Source: DATJFH01 sp035495815
GTDB lineage: Bacteria; Acidobacteriota; Terriglobia; Bryobacterales; Bryobacteraceae
Assembly: GCA_035495815.1 (NCBI GenBank)
Contig: DATJFH010000340.1
Location: 1 to 7,052 of the forward strand
Direction: 5' to 3'
DNA: 7,052 nt
The position numbers were made by a program, and so were the translations under genes. Shown here one piece after another: positions 1 through 6,380 of this stretch. Numbering within the stretch: the stretch's first letter is position 1; each line of letters opens with the position of its first letter. Under the pieces are notes generated by a model. It saw only the letters and a list, made by a program, of their open reading frames with translations. It was not told the DNA's origin and ran no database searches.

Positions 1-2
1 GT

Positions 3-89
3 CTGCTCGCGCCGGTGATTCATTTCAGCCGCCGCAAGCCACCCGGCCAGCCCTGGATTCTGCCGCCGGCGCCGCCCGCCGCGTCCTGA
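3..89 (+). CDS. Possible C-terminal end of an upstream gene (partial, unidentified)
   Basis: Read in the frame starting at base 3, the left edge is open for 28 codons and stops at TGA 87-89. The tail begins LLAPVIHFSRRKPPGQ and ends in a proline/alanine-rich stretch. About 24 of the 28 codons end in G or C, matching the coding bias of the neighbouring genes. The competing frame from base 2 is open to a TAA at 122-124 but has much weaker third-position GC, and it would run through the likely promoter of the next gene. The family cannot be recognised from this fragment. The stop lies 45 bases before the creatininase start, so the upstream gene is close. It could also be chance open frame in GC-rich DNA. 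Confidence 0.35.
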   Translation: MLAPVIHFSRRKPPGQPWILPPAPPAAS

Positions 90-116
90 TTCGCTCCGTC
101 GAGCGCCGCCCCGTTG

Positions 117-125
117 TGCCATAAT
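117..125 (+). promoter_or_regulatory. Predicted extended -10 promoter element of the creatininase gene
   Basis: TGC followed by CATAAT (120-125) matches an extended -10 element (TGn plus a 5/6 match to TATAAT). No good -35 is seen 16-18 bases upstream, where the sequence is around CGTCGA. The hexamer ends 9 bases before the ATG at 135, so transcription would begin at about 131-134, only a few bases from the start codon. The likely mRNA is therefore leaderless, consistent with the absence of any purine-rich ribosome binding site before the ATG. Confidence 0.45.
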
Positions 126-134
126 GCTCACCTT

Positions 135-935
135 ATGCCCGATAAGTTTCGCTACGAGGAGTTCACCTGGCCTGAGATCCGTGACGCCGTCGCCGAAAAC
201 CGCGTGGCCGTGCTTCCCGTCGGAACCGTGGAGCAGCACGGGCCCCATCTGCCGCTGGTCACCGACGTTCTGACCGCCACCGAGATGTCCCGCCGCGCCG
301 TGGAGCGCATGCCGCGCGAAGCCGTCCTGCTGCCCTCGGTCTACTATTCCTTCAACGAGCATCATCTCGATTTCCCCGGCACCATCGCCGTGGAAGGCCC
401 TACCATCGTCAACTACGTCACCGATATCGGCAGGAGCCTCGCCCATCACGGATTCCGCAAGATCCTGCTGGTCAACGGTCACGGCAGCAACGTCCCCTTC
501 CTCGACGTCGCCGCGCGCAATATCACCAACCGCACCGAGGCCATCTGCGCCATGGTGTCCTGGTGGAGCCTGATTCCTCGCGAACTGCTGGAAAAACTCC
601 GTGAATCGGAATTCCCCGGCGGCATGGCCCACGGCTGCGAGCTCGAAACGTCCGTCCTGCTCTACCTGCGCGGAGACCTAGTCCAGTTCGAAAAAGCCCA
701 GCGCGATATCCATTTCCAGGCCACCGAATTTTTCTATTGGGACCTGGCCGCGCCCTCGCCCGTCTTCTTCCAGGAATGGTTCAGCCGTTATTCCCGCACC
801 GGCACGGTCGGCGATCCCACCAAGGCCACGCGCCAGAAGGGCGAGGCGTTCGTCGGAGCCGTGGTGGACCGCATGGTCGCTCTCCTGAAAGAGTTCCGCC
901 TGCGGCAAATTCAGCCGCGCGTGGACCACCATTGA
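135..935 (+). CDS. Creatininase family protein (metal-dependent amidohydrolase)
   Basis: The 266-residue protein has the full set of creatininase-family motifs, numbered from ATG 135. LPVGTVEQHGPHLPLVTD (27-44) supplies the expected metal ligands E33, H35 and D44. FNEHHLDFPGTI (73-84) is the usual H..FPGT segment. NGHGSN (114-119) carries the metal histidine H116, and AHGCELETS (165-173) is the acidic motif with E169 and E171. Family members use two metal ions, commonly Zn or Mn, to open cyclic amides or cleave related C-N bonds; known members include creatininase, the FAPy-deformylase-type enzymes and MftE of mycofactocin maturation. The protein has no signal peptide and should be cytoplasmic. 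A TTG seven codons upstream (114) would add MCHNAHL, but that codon overlaps the probable promoter, so ATG 135 is preferred. The usual HAGE is HGCE here. Nothing nearby indicates mycofactocin or creatine metabolism, so the substrate is unknown. It could be a general lactamase or deformylase-like member. Confidence 0.9.
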   Translation: MPDKFRYEEFTWPEIRDAVAENRVAVLPVGTVEQHGPHLPLVTDVLTATEMSRRAVERMPREAVLLPSVYYSFNEHHLDFPGTIAVEGPTIVNYVTDIGRSLAHHGFRKILLVNGHGSNVPFLDVAARNITNRTEAICAMVSWWSLIPRELLEKLRESEFPGGMAHGCELETSVLLYLRGDLVQFEKAQRDIHFQATEFFYWDLAAPSPVFFQEWFSRYSRTGTVGDPTKATRQKGEAFVGAVVDRMVALLKEFRLRQIQPRVDHH

Positions 936-984
936 CTCCCGCGAAGTAGGCCGCTTTCCCCCATGTTTCACGAGGGCGCCGTTG

Positions 985-990
985 TATACT
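985..990 (+). promoter_or_regulatory. Predicted -10 element of the TonB-dependent receptor gene
   Basis: TATACT matches the sigma-70 -10 consensus at 5 of 6 positions and is followed 29 bases later by the receptor ATG, allowing a normal leader of about 22 bases. The sequence 16-18 bases upstream (around 961-968, CCATGTTT) is only a poor -35. This suggests the receptor has its own promoter in the 84-base gap after the creatininase gene, although read-through from that gene remains possible because no terminator is visible between them. Confidence 0.4.
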
Positions 991-1008
991 CGATCCAATA
1001 TCGGTGTT

Positions 1009-1015
1009 GAGGGGA
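1009..1015 (+). promoter_or_regulatory. Ribosome binding site of the TonB-dependent receptor gene
   Basis: GAGGGGA lies 4 bases before ATG 1020, or 7 bases if counted from the GAGG core. It is a clear purine-rich Shine-Dalgarno sequence that supports the ATG at 1020 as the start. It contrasts with the creatininase gene, which lacks such a site. Confidence 0.6.
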
Positions 1016-1019
1016 AATC

Positions 1020-4000
1020 ATGCGCTCGAAATCGTTGCCGGCCTTCGCGCTCGCTTGCGCGGCCCTGTTTGCCCAGTCGAGCGGCGGCGGAGGTTCGATA
1101 CAGGGGACTGTCAAGGACGCGACCGGCGCCGTTCTGCCCAAAGCCAGAATCTCGATCGTTCACATCGAAACCGGCCGCAAGACGGATACCGAGTCCAACA
1201 GCGGCGGCTTTTTCTCCACCCCTTCCCTCGCCATCGGCCGGTACAAGGTGCGCGTCGAGTCCGCCGGCATGAAGGCCTGGGAAGGCGAAATCCAACTGGA
1301 AACCGGCCGCATCGCGGAAGTGAATCCGTCGCTGGCCGCCGGCCAGGTCAATGAGACCATCACGGTCTCGGAAACCATCCCCCTGGTGACCACCACGGAT
1401 CCCACCGACGCCAGCACCCTCGACAGCACCCGCATCAAGGAGCTCCCCATCAACGGCCGCGACCTGAACACTCTGCTGGGGGATGTGACGCCCGGCGTCG
1501 AGCCCGTCATCGACGTAAACGGCGGCGTCCGCACCGCCGGTCTGATGGTGTACTCCACCAACTATATGCAGGATGGCGCGGCCTCGAACAACCGCGAATT
1601 CGGCGGGTCGATGAATATTCAGGGCCTGGAATCGATCGGCGAGGTGCGTGTCGAGACCAGCACCTCCTCGGCGAAATACAGCAGCCCCACCTCCGTCATC
1701 GTCACCACCCGCGGTGGCACCAACAAGCTGCACATCTCCGCCTATGAGACGGCCCGCAATAACGCCTTCGGCGTTGCCAGGGCTCGCCAGGACATCAGCT
1801 TCACCAGCACTCCGTACAAAGTTCCGAAGCTGATTCGCAACGAGTTCGGCGGGTCCATTGCCGGCCCCGTGTACATTCCCAAAATCTATAAGGGAAGAAA
1901 TCGCACCTTCTTCCTGTTCACCCGCGAGCAGGTGGAATTGCGCCAGGGCCTGACACGCGACTTCAGGGTCCCCACCCCAGCCATGCGCAACGGAGATTTC
2001 AGCGACCTGGTCGATTCGACCGGCCGCCGGCTCACCCTGTACGATCCGCTCACGACCAGCAAACAAACTCTGGCCAGCGGGCGCGTGGTCGCCGTGCGCC
2101 TGCCGTTCAACAACAACGTGATCCCCAGCCAGCGCCAAAGCCCGTTGTCGAAGCGGCTGTGGGGAATCACCCCGCTGCCCACCGATCCCGGCGCCAACCC
2201 GCTCGTCACCACCAACCTCAAAGTAGCCGTCCCCACCAACGGCTCGCCGAATTTGAGCGATAACCCCACCACCGTCAAGATCGATCACGTCATCTCTAAA
2301 AACGACAACTTCTTCATCAAGGCCAACGGCGGACGCCGCATTACCAATTTCCTCGGCACCGGCTCCGGCACCGGCGCGCCCACCGCCAACCGCGAGGCCA
2401 ACGTGACCTACCTGCCCATGCAGGCCATCGCCGGCGCCATGAGCTGGACTCACATTTTCTCGCCCAGGTTCTTCGTCGAAAATGTGGCCAACCATACCTG
2501 GCAGAGCACCAGGACCATCACCGGCCCCATCGACGCGCAGAAGGACTGGGCGAAGGAGCTCGGTCTACCCAACCCCTACGCGGAAATCGGATTCCCGAAC
2601 ATCACCAGCCTCGGAAACTTCATGACGTACACCGAAGGCGACAACCGCCGCGCCCTGACCACGCGCGTGCTCAACGTCGCGCAGAACTATTCCTACATCC
2701 GGGGTACGCACGCCATCTCGTTCGGCTGGAGCCATCACTCCGAGCACCAGCATCTGCTCCCCGATCAGGGCGCCATCTCCGGATTCGCCGCCTTCAACAG
2801 CCTGTCGACCGCGCTCGAGAGCCCCACCACCGGCTCGGCCACCGCCCCTGCCGCCACCCCCCAGACCGGCTACGACGGCGCCAACTTCTACCTCGGCTAC
2901 GCCGCCACCTACAACGTGGGCCTCAAGCGCTCCTACCTGCGCATGATCGACCGCAACACCGGCCTCTATCTCCAGGACAACTACAAGGTCACCCCGCGGC
3001 TGACCGTCACGCCCGGCTTCCGCTGGGACCTGAACCCGGCCGTCCGCGAAGAGAACGGGCTGCTCAACCGCTTCGACGTCGAGAGCCATGCGCTCATGTT
3101 CCCCAAGGCGCTCGACGACTATTACCGGATCGGCGCCACCACGCCCAAAATCGTGTCCCTTTACCAGGACGTCGGCGTGCAGTTCAAGAGCGCCGCCGAG
3201 CTGAACCAATCCCCCCGGATCTTCCCCTCCAACCTGTTCGACATCGGGCCGCGCCTCGGCTTCGCCTACAAGGCATTCGACGGAAAATCTCAGGTCGTCA
3301 TTCGGGGAGGCTACGGTATCTACTTCGCGCCCATCCCCATGCGCACGCTGCTGGCGCAGTTCTCCTCGCTCGCCCCTTTCCGCGCCACGTTCAGCTACAA
3401 CCCCAACAACGCGGCCTTCAGCCCGGACGGCATTTCGAACTATCTCCTGCGCAACGCGCCGCCCTACGTCGCCGGGATGAATAGCGCCAATACCGTCGAT
3501 ATCAATAACCCCAACGCCATCGGACGCGGCGCCAGCGTCCTGGGGATGGCGCCCGATATGCCCGACCTGCGGATCCACGAGTGGAACCTGGCGATCGAGA
3601 AGCAGATCAACTCCGCCACCGTCTTCCGCATCCGCTATAACGGCAAGCACGGCGTCCACGCCGATCAGCTCGACAATATCAATCCCACCCAAACCGATTG
3701 GGTCTGGTATAACACCACTCACCAGTCGCTCCCCACCGGGGCGTTCGCCAACGTGGGGCGGCGGCCCTACGACCGCACGGCCTACACCGACGTCCGCCTG
3801 CTCTCGAAGACAGGCTTCATCAACACCACCACCTTCACCCTCGAGATGGAGCGCCGCTTCAACAAGGGGCTCGGCTTCCAGGCGTTCTACACCATGACGA
3901 ACTCCTTGCGCGCGGCCGGCAATTCGTTCCGCGACGGCGCCGGCACAACTCCCGCGGCCTTCCTGCCCGGCGCGGTCCCCACCGATTTCGACGCGCTCAA

Positions 4001-4790
4001 CCGGTTTCTCAACTACAGCCGCGATACCGGCATCCCCAAGCACCGCGTGCGCTGGAACTGGATCTACGACGTGCCGGTCGGCAAGGGCCGCAAGTTCGCC
4101 GCCGGCGCCGGCAAGCTCATCGATACTCTGATCGGCGGCTGGCGCTTCTCCGGCAGCGGCACCGTGGTCAGCTCGTGGTTTCTCCTCCCGGCTACCAATT
4201 GGGGTTCCACCAACCCCGTCGAAGTGTACGGAACGAAATACAGGATCCTCGACTGCCGCCAGACCTCGGCCACCGCAACCAATCCCGCCGATGAGCGCTG
4301 CTTCGAAGGGTATCTTTATTACAACGGGTACCTGTCGAAGCGCCAGATCGACAGCCGCAACCCCGCCGGACTGCGCAACGGAATCTACGGACTGCCCGCC
4401 GGCTACAAGCCGTTCAGCGCCCCCGTCAACGCCTGGCCCGCCAACGGCCAGTTGACCGACCCCGGCGCCGCCGATTACGACACGAACATTGTGGTGGTTC
4501 GTTTGAATAACGGCAGCAATCAGCGCGTCGCCTACGACACCGGCCTGAACCCGTTCCGCAACCAGTCCCGCCTAGGACCGTTCAACTGGACCATGGACAC
4601 GCAGATGGCGAAGTTTTTCCGGCTCAAGGAGAGGCTCCGGCTGAAGGCCAACTTCGACGTGTTCAATGTCCTGAACACCCAGGGCCTGAACCCGCCCGGC
4701 GCCGACGGAGTGAGCCTCCTGAGCAGCTCCTACGGCGGCTTCGGCATGAAACCCCGCCAGGTCCAGGTAAACCTCCGCCTGGAATGGTAG
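1020..4790 (+). CDS. TonB-dependent receptor, Oar-like, with N-terminal carboxypeptidase-regulatory domain
   Basis: The 1256-residue outer-membrane protein begins with a basic, then hydrophobic signal peptide (MRSKSLPAFALACAALFAQ), probably cleaved near residue 19. Residues about 26-105 form a carboxypeptidase-regulatory-like (CNA-B type) domain, with IQGTVKDATGAVLPKARI and GGFFSTPSLAIGRYKVRVE. A plug domain follows at about 130-240, including RIKELPINGRD (138-148) and VRVETSTSSAKYSSPTS then TTRGGTNKLHISAYETARNN. The rest is a long beta barrel with typical segments such as FGGSIAGPVYIP, GLYLQDNYKVTPRLTVTPGF and a C-terminal QVQVNLRLEW ending in an aromatic residue, the usual outer-membrane assembly signal. 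Such receptors are abundant in acidobacteria, and many are thought to bind oligosaccharides, peptides or other large ligands with energy from TonB-ExbBD. No clear TonB box or SusD-like partner is visible, so the ligand is unknown. The frame is intact, with no frameshift or internal stop. It stands alone on this strand between the creatininase gene and the convergent oxidoreductase. Confidence 0.93.
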   Translation: MRSKSLPAFALACAALFAQSSGGGGSIQGTVKDATGAVLPKARISIVHIETGRKTDTESNSGGFFSTPSLAIGRYKVRVESAGMKAWEGEIQLETGRIAEVNPSLAAGQVNETITVSETIPLVTTTDPTDASTLDSTRIKELPINGRDLNTLLGDVTPGVEPVIDVNGGVRTAGLMVYSTNYMQDGAASNNREFGGSMNIQGLESIGEVRVETSTSSAKYSSPTSVIVTTRGGTNKLHISAYETARNNAFGVARARQDISFTSTPYKVPKLIRNEFGGSIAGPVYIPKIYKGRNRTFFLFTREQVELRQGLTRDFRVPTPAMRNGDFSDLVDSTGRRLTLYDPLTTSKQTLASGRVVAVRLPFNNNVIPSQRQSPLSKRLWGITPLPTDPGANPLVTTNLKVAVPTNGSPNLSDNPTTVKIDHVISKNDNFFIKANGGRRITNFLGTGSGTGAPTANREANVTYLPMQAIAGAMSWTHIFSPRFFVENVANHTWQSTRTITGPIDAQKDWAKELGLPNPYAEIGFPNITSLGNFMTYTEGDNRRALTTRVLNVAQNYSYIRGTHAISFGWSHHSEHQHLLPDQGAISGFAAFNSLSTALESPTTGSATAPAATPQTGYDGANFYLGYAATYNVGLKRSYLRMIDRNTGLYLQDNYKVTPRLTVTPGFRWDLNPAVREENGLLNRFDVESHALMFPKALDDYYRIGATTPKIVSLYQDVGVQFKSAAELNQSPRIFPSNLFDIGPRLGFAYKAFDGKSQVVIRGGYGIYFAPIPMRTLLAQFSSLAPFRATFSYNPNNAAFSPDGISNYLLRNAPPYVAGMNSANTVDINNPNAIGRGASVLGMAPDMPDLRIHEWNLAIEKQINSATVFRIRYNGKHGVHADQLDNINPTQTDWVWYNTTHQSLPTGAFANVGRRPYDRTAYTDVRLLSKTGFINTTTFTLEMERRFNKGLGFQAFYTMTNSLRAAGNSFRDGAGTTPAAFLPGAVPTDFDALNRFLNYSRDTGIPKHRVRWNWIYDVPVGKGRKFAAGAGKLIDTLIGGWRFSGSGTVVSSWFLLPATNWGSTNPVEVYGTKYRILDCRQTSATATNPADERCFEGYLYYNGYLSKRQIDSRNPAGLRNGIYGLPAGYKPFSAPVNAWPANGQLTDPGAADYDTNIVVVRLNNGSNQRVAYDTGLNPFRNQSRLGPFNWTMDTQMAKFFRLKERLRLKANFDVFNVLNTQGLNPPGADGVSLLSSSYGGFGMKPRQVQVNLRLEW

Positions 4791-4932
4791 CGGTTCGCCG
4801 CCCGGCGGTCACAACCGAATCCATTTCGCAACCAGTTGAATCCACGCGCCTGGCGGTCCTCAAACTCCCAAAACCATTGACACGGCGGGATAAGTTTGGA
4901 TCAGGAGGGCCCAGTGATCTCAACCGCGCCGG

Positions 4933-4964
4933 TTCAACAGAATTCAACAGATTCGACACCGAAT
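4933..4964 (+). repeat. Intergenic direct repeat, copy 1 (internally tandem)
   Basis: Three imperfect units follow one another: TTCAACAGAA (4933-4942), TTCAACAGA (4943-4951) and TTCGACACCGAA (4952-4963). The right part, ATTCG-ACAC-CGAAT (4951-4964), is a perfect 5-bp hairpin with a 4-base loop. The left edge overlaps another hairpin, AACCG/CGGTT (4922-4934). Copy 2 at 5037-5068 matches at 27 of 32 positions. A shorter related piece, CATTGACACGG, lies at 4875-4885. The stretch is clearly AT-richer than its surroundings. Confidence 0.7.
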
Positions 4965-5036
4965 GGCCAACACCGTGACTGGGGATTCTTTCCTATGAGG
5001 CCACGCCACCCATGCGGTCCGCATCGCCGCCGGCCA

Positions 5037-5068
5037 TTCTACAGAATTCTACACATTCGACACGGATT
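5037..5068 (+). repeat. Intergenic direct repeat, copy 2 (next to the oxidoreductase stop)
   Basis: The units are TTCTACAGAA (5037-5046), TTCTACACA (5047-5055) and TTCGACACGGA (5056-5066), followed by a further TTCG (5067-5070). The copy starts exactly 104 bases after copy 1 and ends three bases before the oxidoreductase stop codon (5072-5074, minus strand). It matches copy 1 at 27 of 32 positions, and all five differences are A/T or G/C swaps. Two of the swaps break the ATTCG/CGAAT hairpin that is perfect in copy 1, so that hairpin is not conserved between the copies. Confidence 0.7.
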
Positions 5069-5071
5069 CGC

Positions 5072-6217
5072 TTACGCCGTCGCGATCTGCTCCCAGGTCT
5101 TCTCTTTCCCGCTGTAGATCGCCTCCCGCGCCATGATGGCCGTCAGGGTGCTCTCCGCCGCCGTGAACGCCGCGTTCTCCAGCTTCCCCGTCCGCGCGCC
5201 TTCCACGAACGCGTTCACCGCGTCCTGCGTGATGTCCCCCTTGGTCACTACTTCCACCGGCGGTTCCCCGCGCTTCTTCCCCATCCACAGCTTGTACCCC
5301 TGCCGCGACGTGTAGATCGACCCCTTCTCGCAAATGAACGTCTCCCCGATGTCCTGAAACCCGCCCGCCGTGATCTGGTTGGCGCTGTAACTGAACACCA
5401 CCCCGTTCGAGAACTGGAACGTCGCCGCCAGGTTATCCATGATGTCGCCGATGTTCGTCCGCACCTGCCGCCCGCCGTAGCCGGCCGCTTTCACCGGATG
5501 CGTCCCCATGAACCAGTTCACCACGTCCAGGTTATGGCAGTTCTGCTCCACGATGATGTCGCCGCCCTTCGCCCGGTAGAACAGCCAGTTGCGGATCTGC
5601 TCTTCGCTCGCCGGCACTCCCTCGCGCACCGGCAGTCCGCCGCCGATCCACGCCGCCCGTATCGCCACGATCCGCCCCAGCTCGCCCGACTTCACGATCT
5701 CGTACGCCTTCCGGTAATCCGCCCCGTAGCGCTGCTGGTAGTCCACCGTGATGCGCTTGTTCTTGTCCGCCGTCCGGGCCGCCGCGATCACCCGCCGGCA
5801 GCCCGCCGGATCCACCCCCGCCGGCTTCTCCATGAAGATGTGCTTGCGCGCCTTCACCGCCTTCTCGAAATGTTCCGGATGCAGGAAGGGCGGCGTCGCG
5901 ATGTACACCGCGTCCACGTCGCTTGCCAGCATGTCGTCGATGTTCTTGAACGCCTTCGCCCCCGAGAACAGCTTCGACGCCGCCGCGATCTGGTCGTCGT
6001 AAATGTCGCAGAGATAGGCGATCCGGGCGAACTCGTTCTTGGCGAACAGCCCGCTCACGTACGAGCCGCGCCGCCCGCACCCGATCAGCCCCACGGTCAG
6101 CGCCGAGTTCGCCTGCGCCCCGCGCGCCGATTGCGGCCCGACAATGGAAAAACCCAGCGCGGCCGCCGCCGCTTTCGAGTTCTTCAAAAAATCCCGGCGA
6201 TTCGTGGTTTCGCTCAT
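5072..6217 (-). CDS. Gfo/Idh/MocA family oxidoreductase with Tat signal
   Basis: The 381-residue protein opens with a twin-arginine signal, NRRDFLK at 6-12, then an alanine-rich hydrophobic stretch to about residue 34. This predicts folded export across the inner membrane. The mature part begins with a Rossmann fold: GLIGCGRRG at 43-51, and D71 at the end of the second strand, which usually favours NAD(H) over NADP(H). EKPAG at 130-134 carries the family EKP motif, and DYQQRY (159-164) is the strand after it. The C-terminal alpha/beta domain holds GGDIIVEQNCHNLDVVNW (218-235), with H228 and D231 at the family's catalytic positions. Relatives oxidise, reduce or epimerise sugars and inositols, and some hydrolyse glycosides by an NAD-dependent route (GH109). 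The substrate cannot be read here. Length and frame are normal. It is convergent with the receptor gene and divergent from the glycosyltransferase, so it is probably monocistronic in this window. Confidence 0.93.
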   Translation of the reverse strand: MSETTNRRDFLKNSKAAAAALGFSIVGPQSARGAQANSALTVGLIGCGRRGSYVSGLFAKNEFARIAYLCDIYDDQIAAASKLFSGAKAFKNIDDMLASDVDAVYIATPPFLHPEHFEKAVKARKHIFMEKPAGVDPAGCRRVIAAARTADKNKRITVDYQQRYGADYRKAYEIVKSGELGRIVAIRAAWIGGGLPVREGVPASEEQIRNWLFYRAKGGDIIVEQNCHNLDVVNWFMGTHPVKAAGYGGRQVRTNIGDIMDNLAATFQFSNGVVFSYSANQITAGGFQDIGETFICEKGSIYTSRQGYKLWMGKKRGEPPVEVVTKGDITQDAVNAFVEGARTGKLENAAFTAAESTLTAIMAREAIYSGKEKTWEQIATA

Positions 6218-6226
6218 AGCGGTCCT

Positions 6227-6232
6227 ATTATA
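6227..6232 (-). promoter_or_regulatory. Predicted -10 element of the oxidoreductase gene
   Basis: Read on the minus strand this is a perfect TATAAT. It ends 9 bases before the ATG at 6217-6215, so the predicted start of transcription falls about 2-4 bases before the start codon. The nine bases between are AGGACCGCT. Their AGGA could look like a Shine-Dalgarno sequence, but it would lie upstream of the transcript start if this -10 is used. No good -35 is seen 16-18 bases upstream (around GGGAAA on the minus strand), and there is no extended -10 TGn. Confidence 0.55.
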
Positions 6233-6278
6233 CTGTCTTGGAGGGCGTGTTTCCCCCCGATTGCATGACGGCTCGGCC

Positions 6279-6284
6279 TAAAAT
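6279..6284 (+). promoter_or_regulatory. Possible -10 element of the glycosyltransferase gene
   Basis: TAAAAT matches the -10 consensus at 5 of 6 positions and lies in the only AT-rich part of the 172-base divergent gap. No -35 is found at the normal distance: TTGCAT at 6261-6266 is only 12 bases upstream. An alternative weaker -10 is TACATT at 6299-6304. Either choice leaves a leader of roughly 80-100 bases that is very GC-rich. Confidence 0.3.
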
Positions 6285-6336
6285 CGCAATTTCGAAAATA
6301 CATTTCATCCCCCCGGCCGCGCGCCGCGCAGGAACA

Positions 6337-6355
6337 GCCGCGGACGCGGCGCCGC
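6337..6355 (+). other. GC-rich inverted repeats in the glycosyltransferase leader
   Basis: GCCGC (6337-6341) can pair with GCGGC (6346-6350) across a GGAC loop, extendable by one G-C pair. The same GCGGC is directly followed by GCCGC (6351-6355), giving a perfect 10-base palindrome. The two pairings share an arm and exclude one another. They lie about 35-50 bases before the GTG start. In DNA this GC-rich such structures arise easily by chance, so a regulatory role is only possible. Confidence 0.3.
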
Positions 6356-6376
6356 GCCCCCGGACCCGCCGCCGAC

Positions 6377-6380
6377 GGAG
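6377..6380 (+). promoter_or_regulatory. Ribosome binding site of the glycosyltransferase gene
   Basis: GGAG lies 9 bases before the GTG at 6390, a normal spacing. It supports GTG as the start codon, as does the lack of any other in-frame start between the upstream stop (TAA 6279-6281) and this GTG. Confidence 0.5.

Larger units (their letters stand above)
4791..5071. other. Convergent intergenic region with repeats and small hairpins
   Basis: This gap lies between the receptor stop and the oxidoreductase stop, so both genes are transcribed toward it. It has no convincing gene and no hairpin followed by a T tract in either direction. It contains several small inverted repeats: CGCC/GGCG with a 4-base loop at 4796-4807, AACCG/CGGTT with a 3-base loop at 4922-4934, ATTCG/CGAAT with an ACAC loop at 4951-4964, and ATGCG/CGCAT with a 3-base loop at 5012-5024. 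It also has a short direct repeat of AACC..GAATCCA (4813-4823 and 4830-4843), and GGCGGTC occurs at 4804-4810 and 4852-4858. The paired 32-base repeat is listed separately. Function is unknown; bidirectional transcription termination or mRNA 3' end protection are possibilities. Confidence 0.6.

Noticed and set aside
114..134. TTG at 114 as the start of the creatininase gene
   Set aside because: It adds only MCHNAHL, lacks a ribosome binding site and overlaps the probable extended -10 element. The family N-terminus fits ATG 135.
921..929. GTGGACCAC palindrome at the end of the creatininase gene as a terminator
   Set aside because: It has a four-base stem with a one-base loop, lies inside the coding sequence and is not followed by a T tract.
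932..937. TTGACT overlapping the creatininase stop as a -35 element for the receptor promoter
   Set aside because: It is 47 bases from the TATACT at 985-990, far outside the 16-18 base range.
678..4043. Two very long minus-strand open frames (678-2495 and 2565-4043) opposite the creatininase and receptor genes
   Set aside because: They lie in the same frame and are codon-aligned with the plus-strand genes, so antisense stops arise only from sense TTA, CTA and TCA codons, which are rare in this GC-rich genome. The products are low-complexity G/V/A/D/R sequence without domains, and the sense genes have clear family motifs.
4877..5117. Possible small gene: TTGACA at 4877-4882, AGGAGGG at 4903-4909, then GTG at 4914 with an open frame to TAG near 5117
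   Set aside because: The Shine-Dalgarno and GTG look good, but no -10 element lies at the right distance from TTGACA. The frame runs through both repeats and into the antisense of the oxidoreductase 3' end, and the encoded peptide has no family resemblance. The repeats are not in the same frame (104-base spacing), so they are not coding repeats.
5012..6268. A 418-codon plus-strand open frame opposite the oxidoreductase
   Set aside because: It is codon-aligned antisense to a clear Gfo/Idh/MocA gene and encodes an Arg/His/Pro-rich sequence with no recognisable domain. This is the expected shadow of GC-biased codons.
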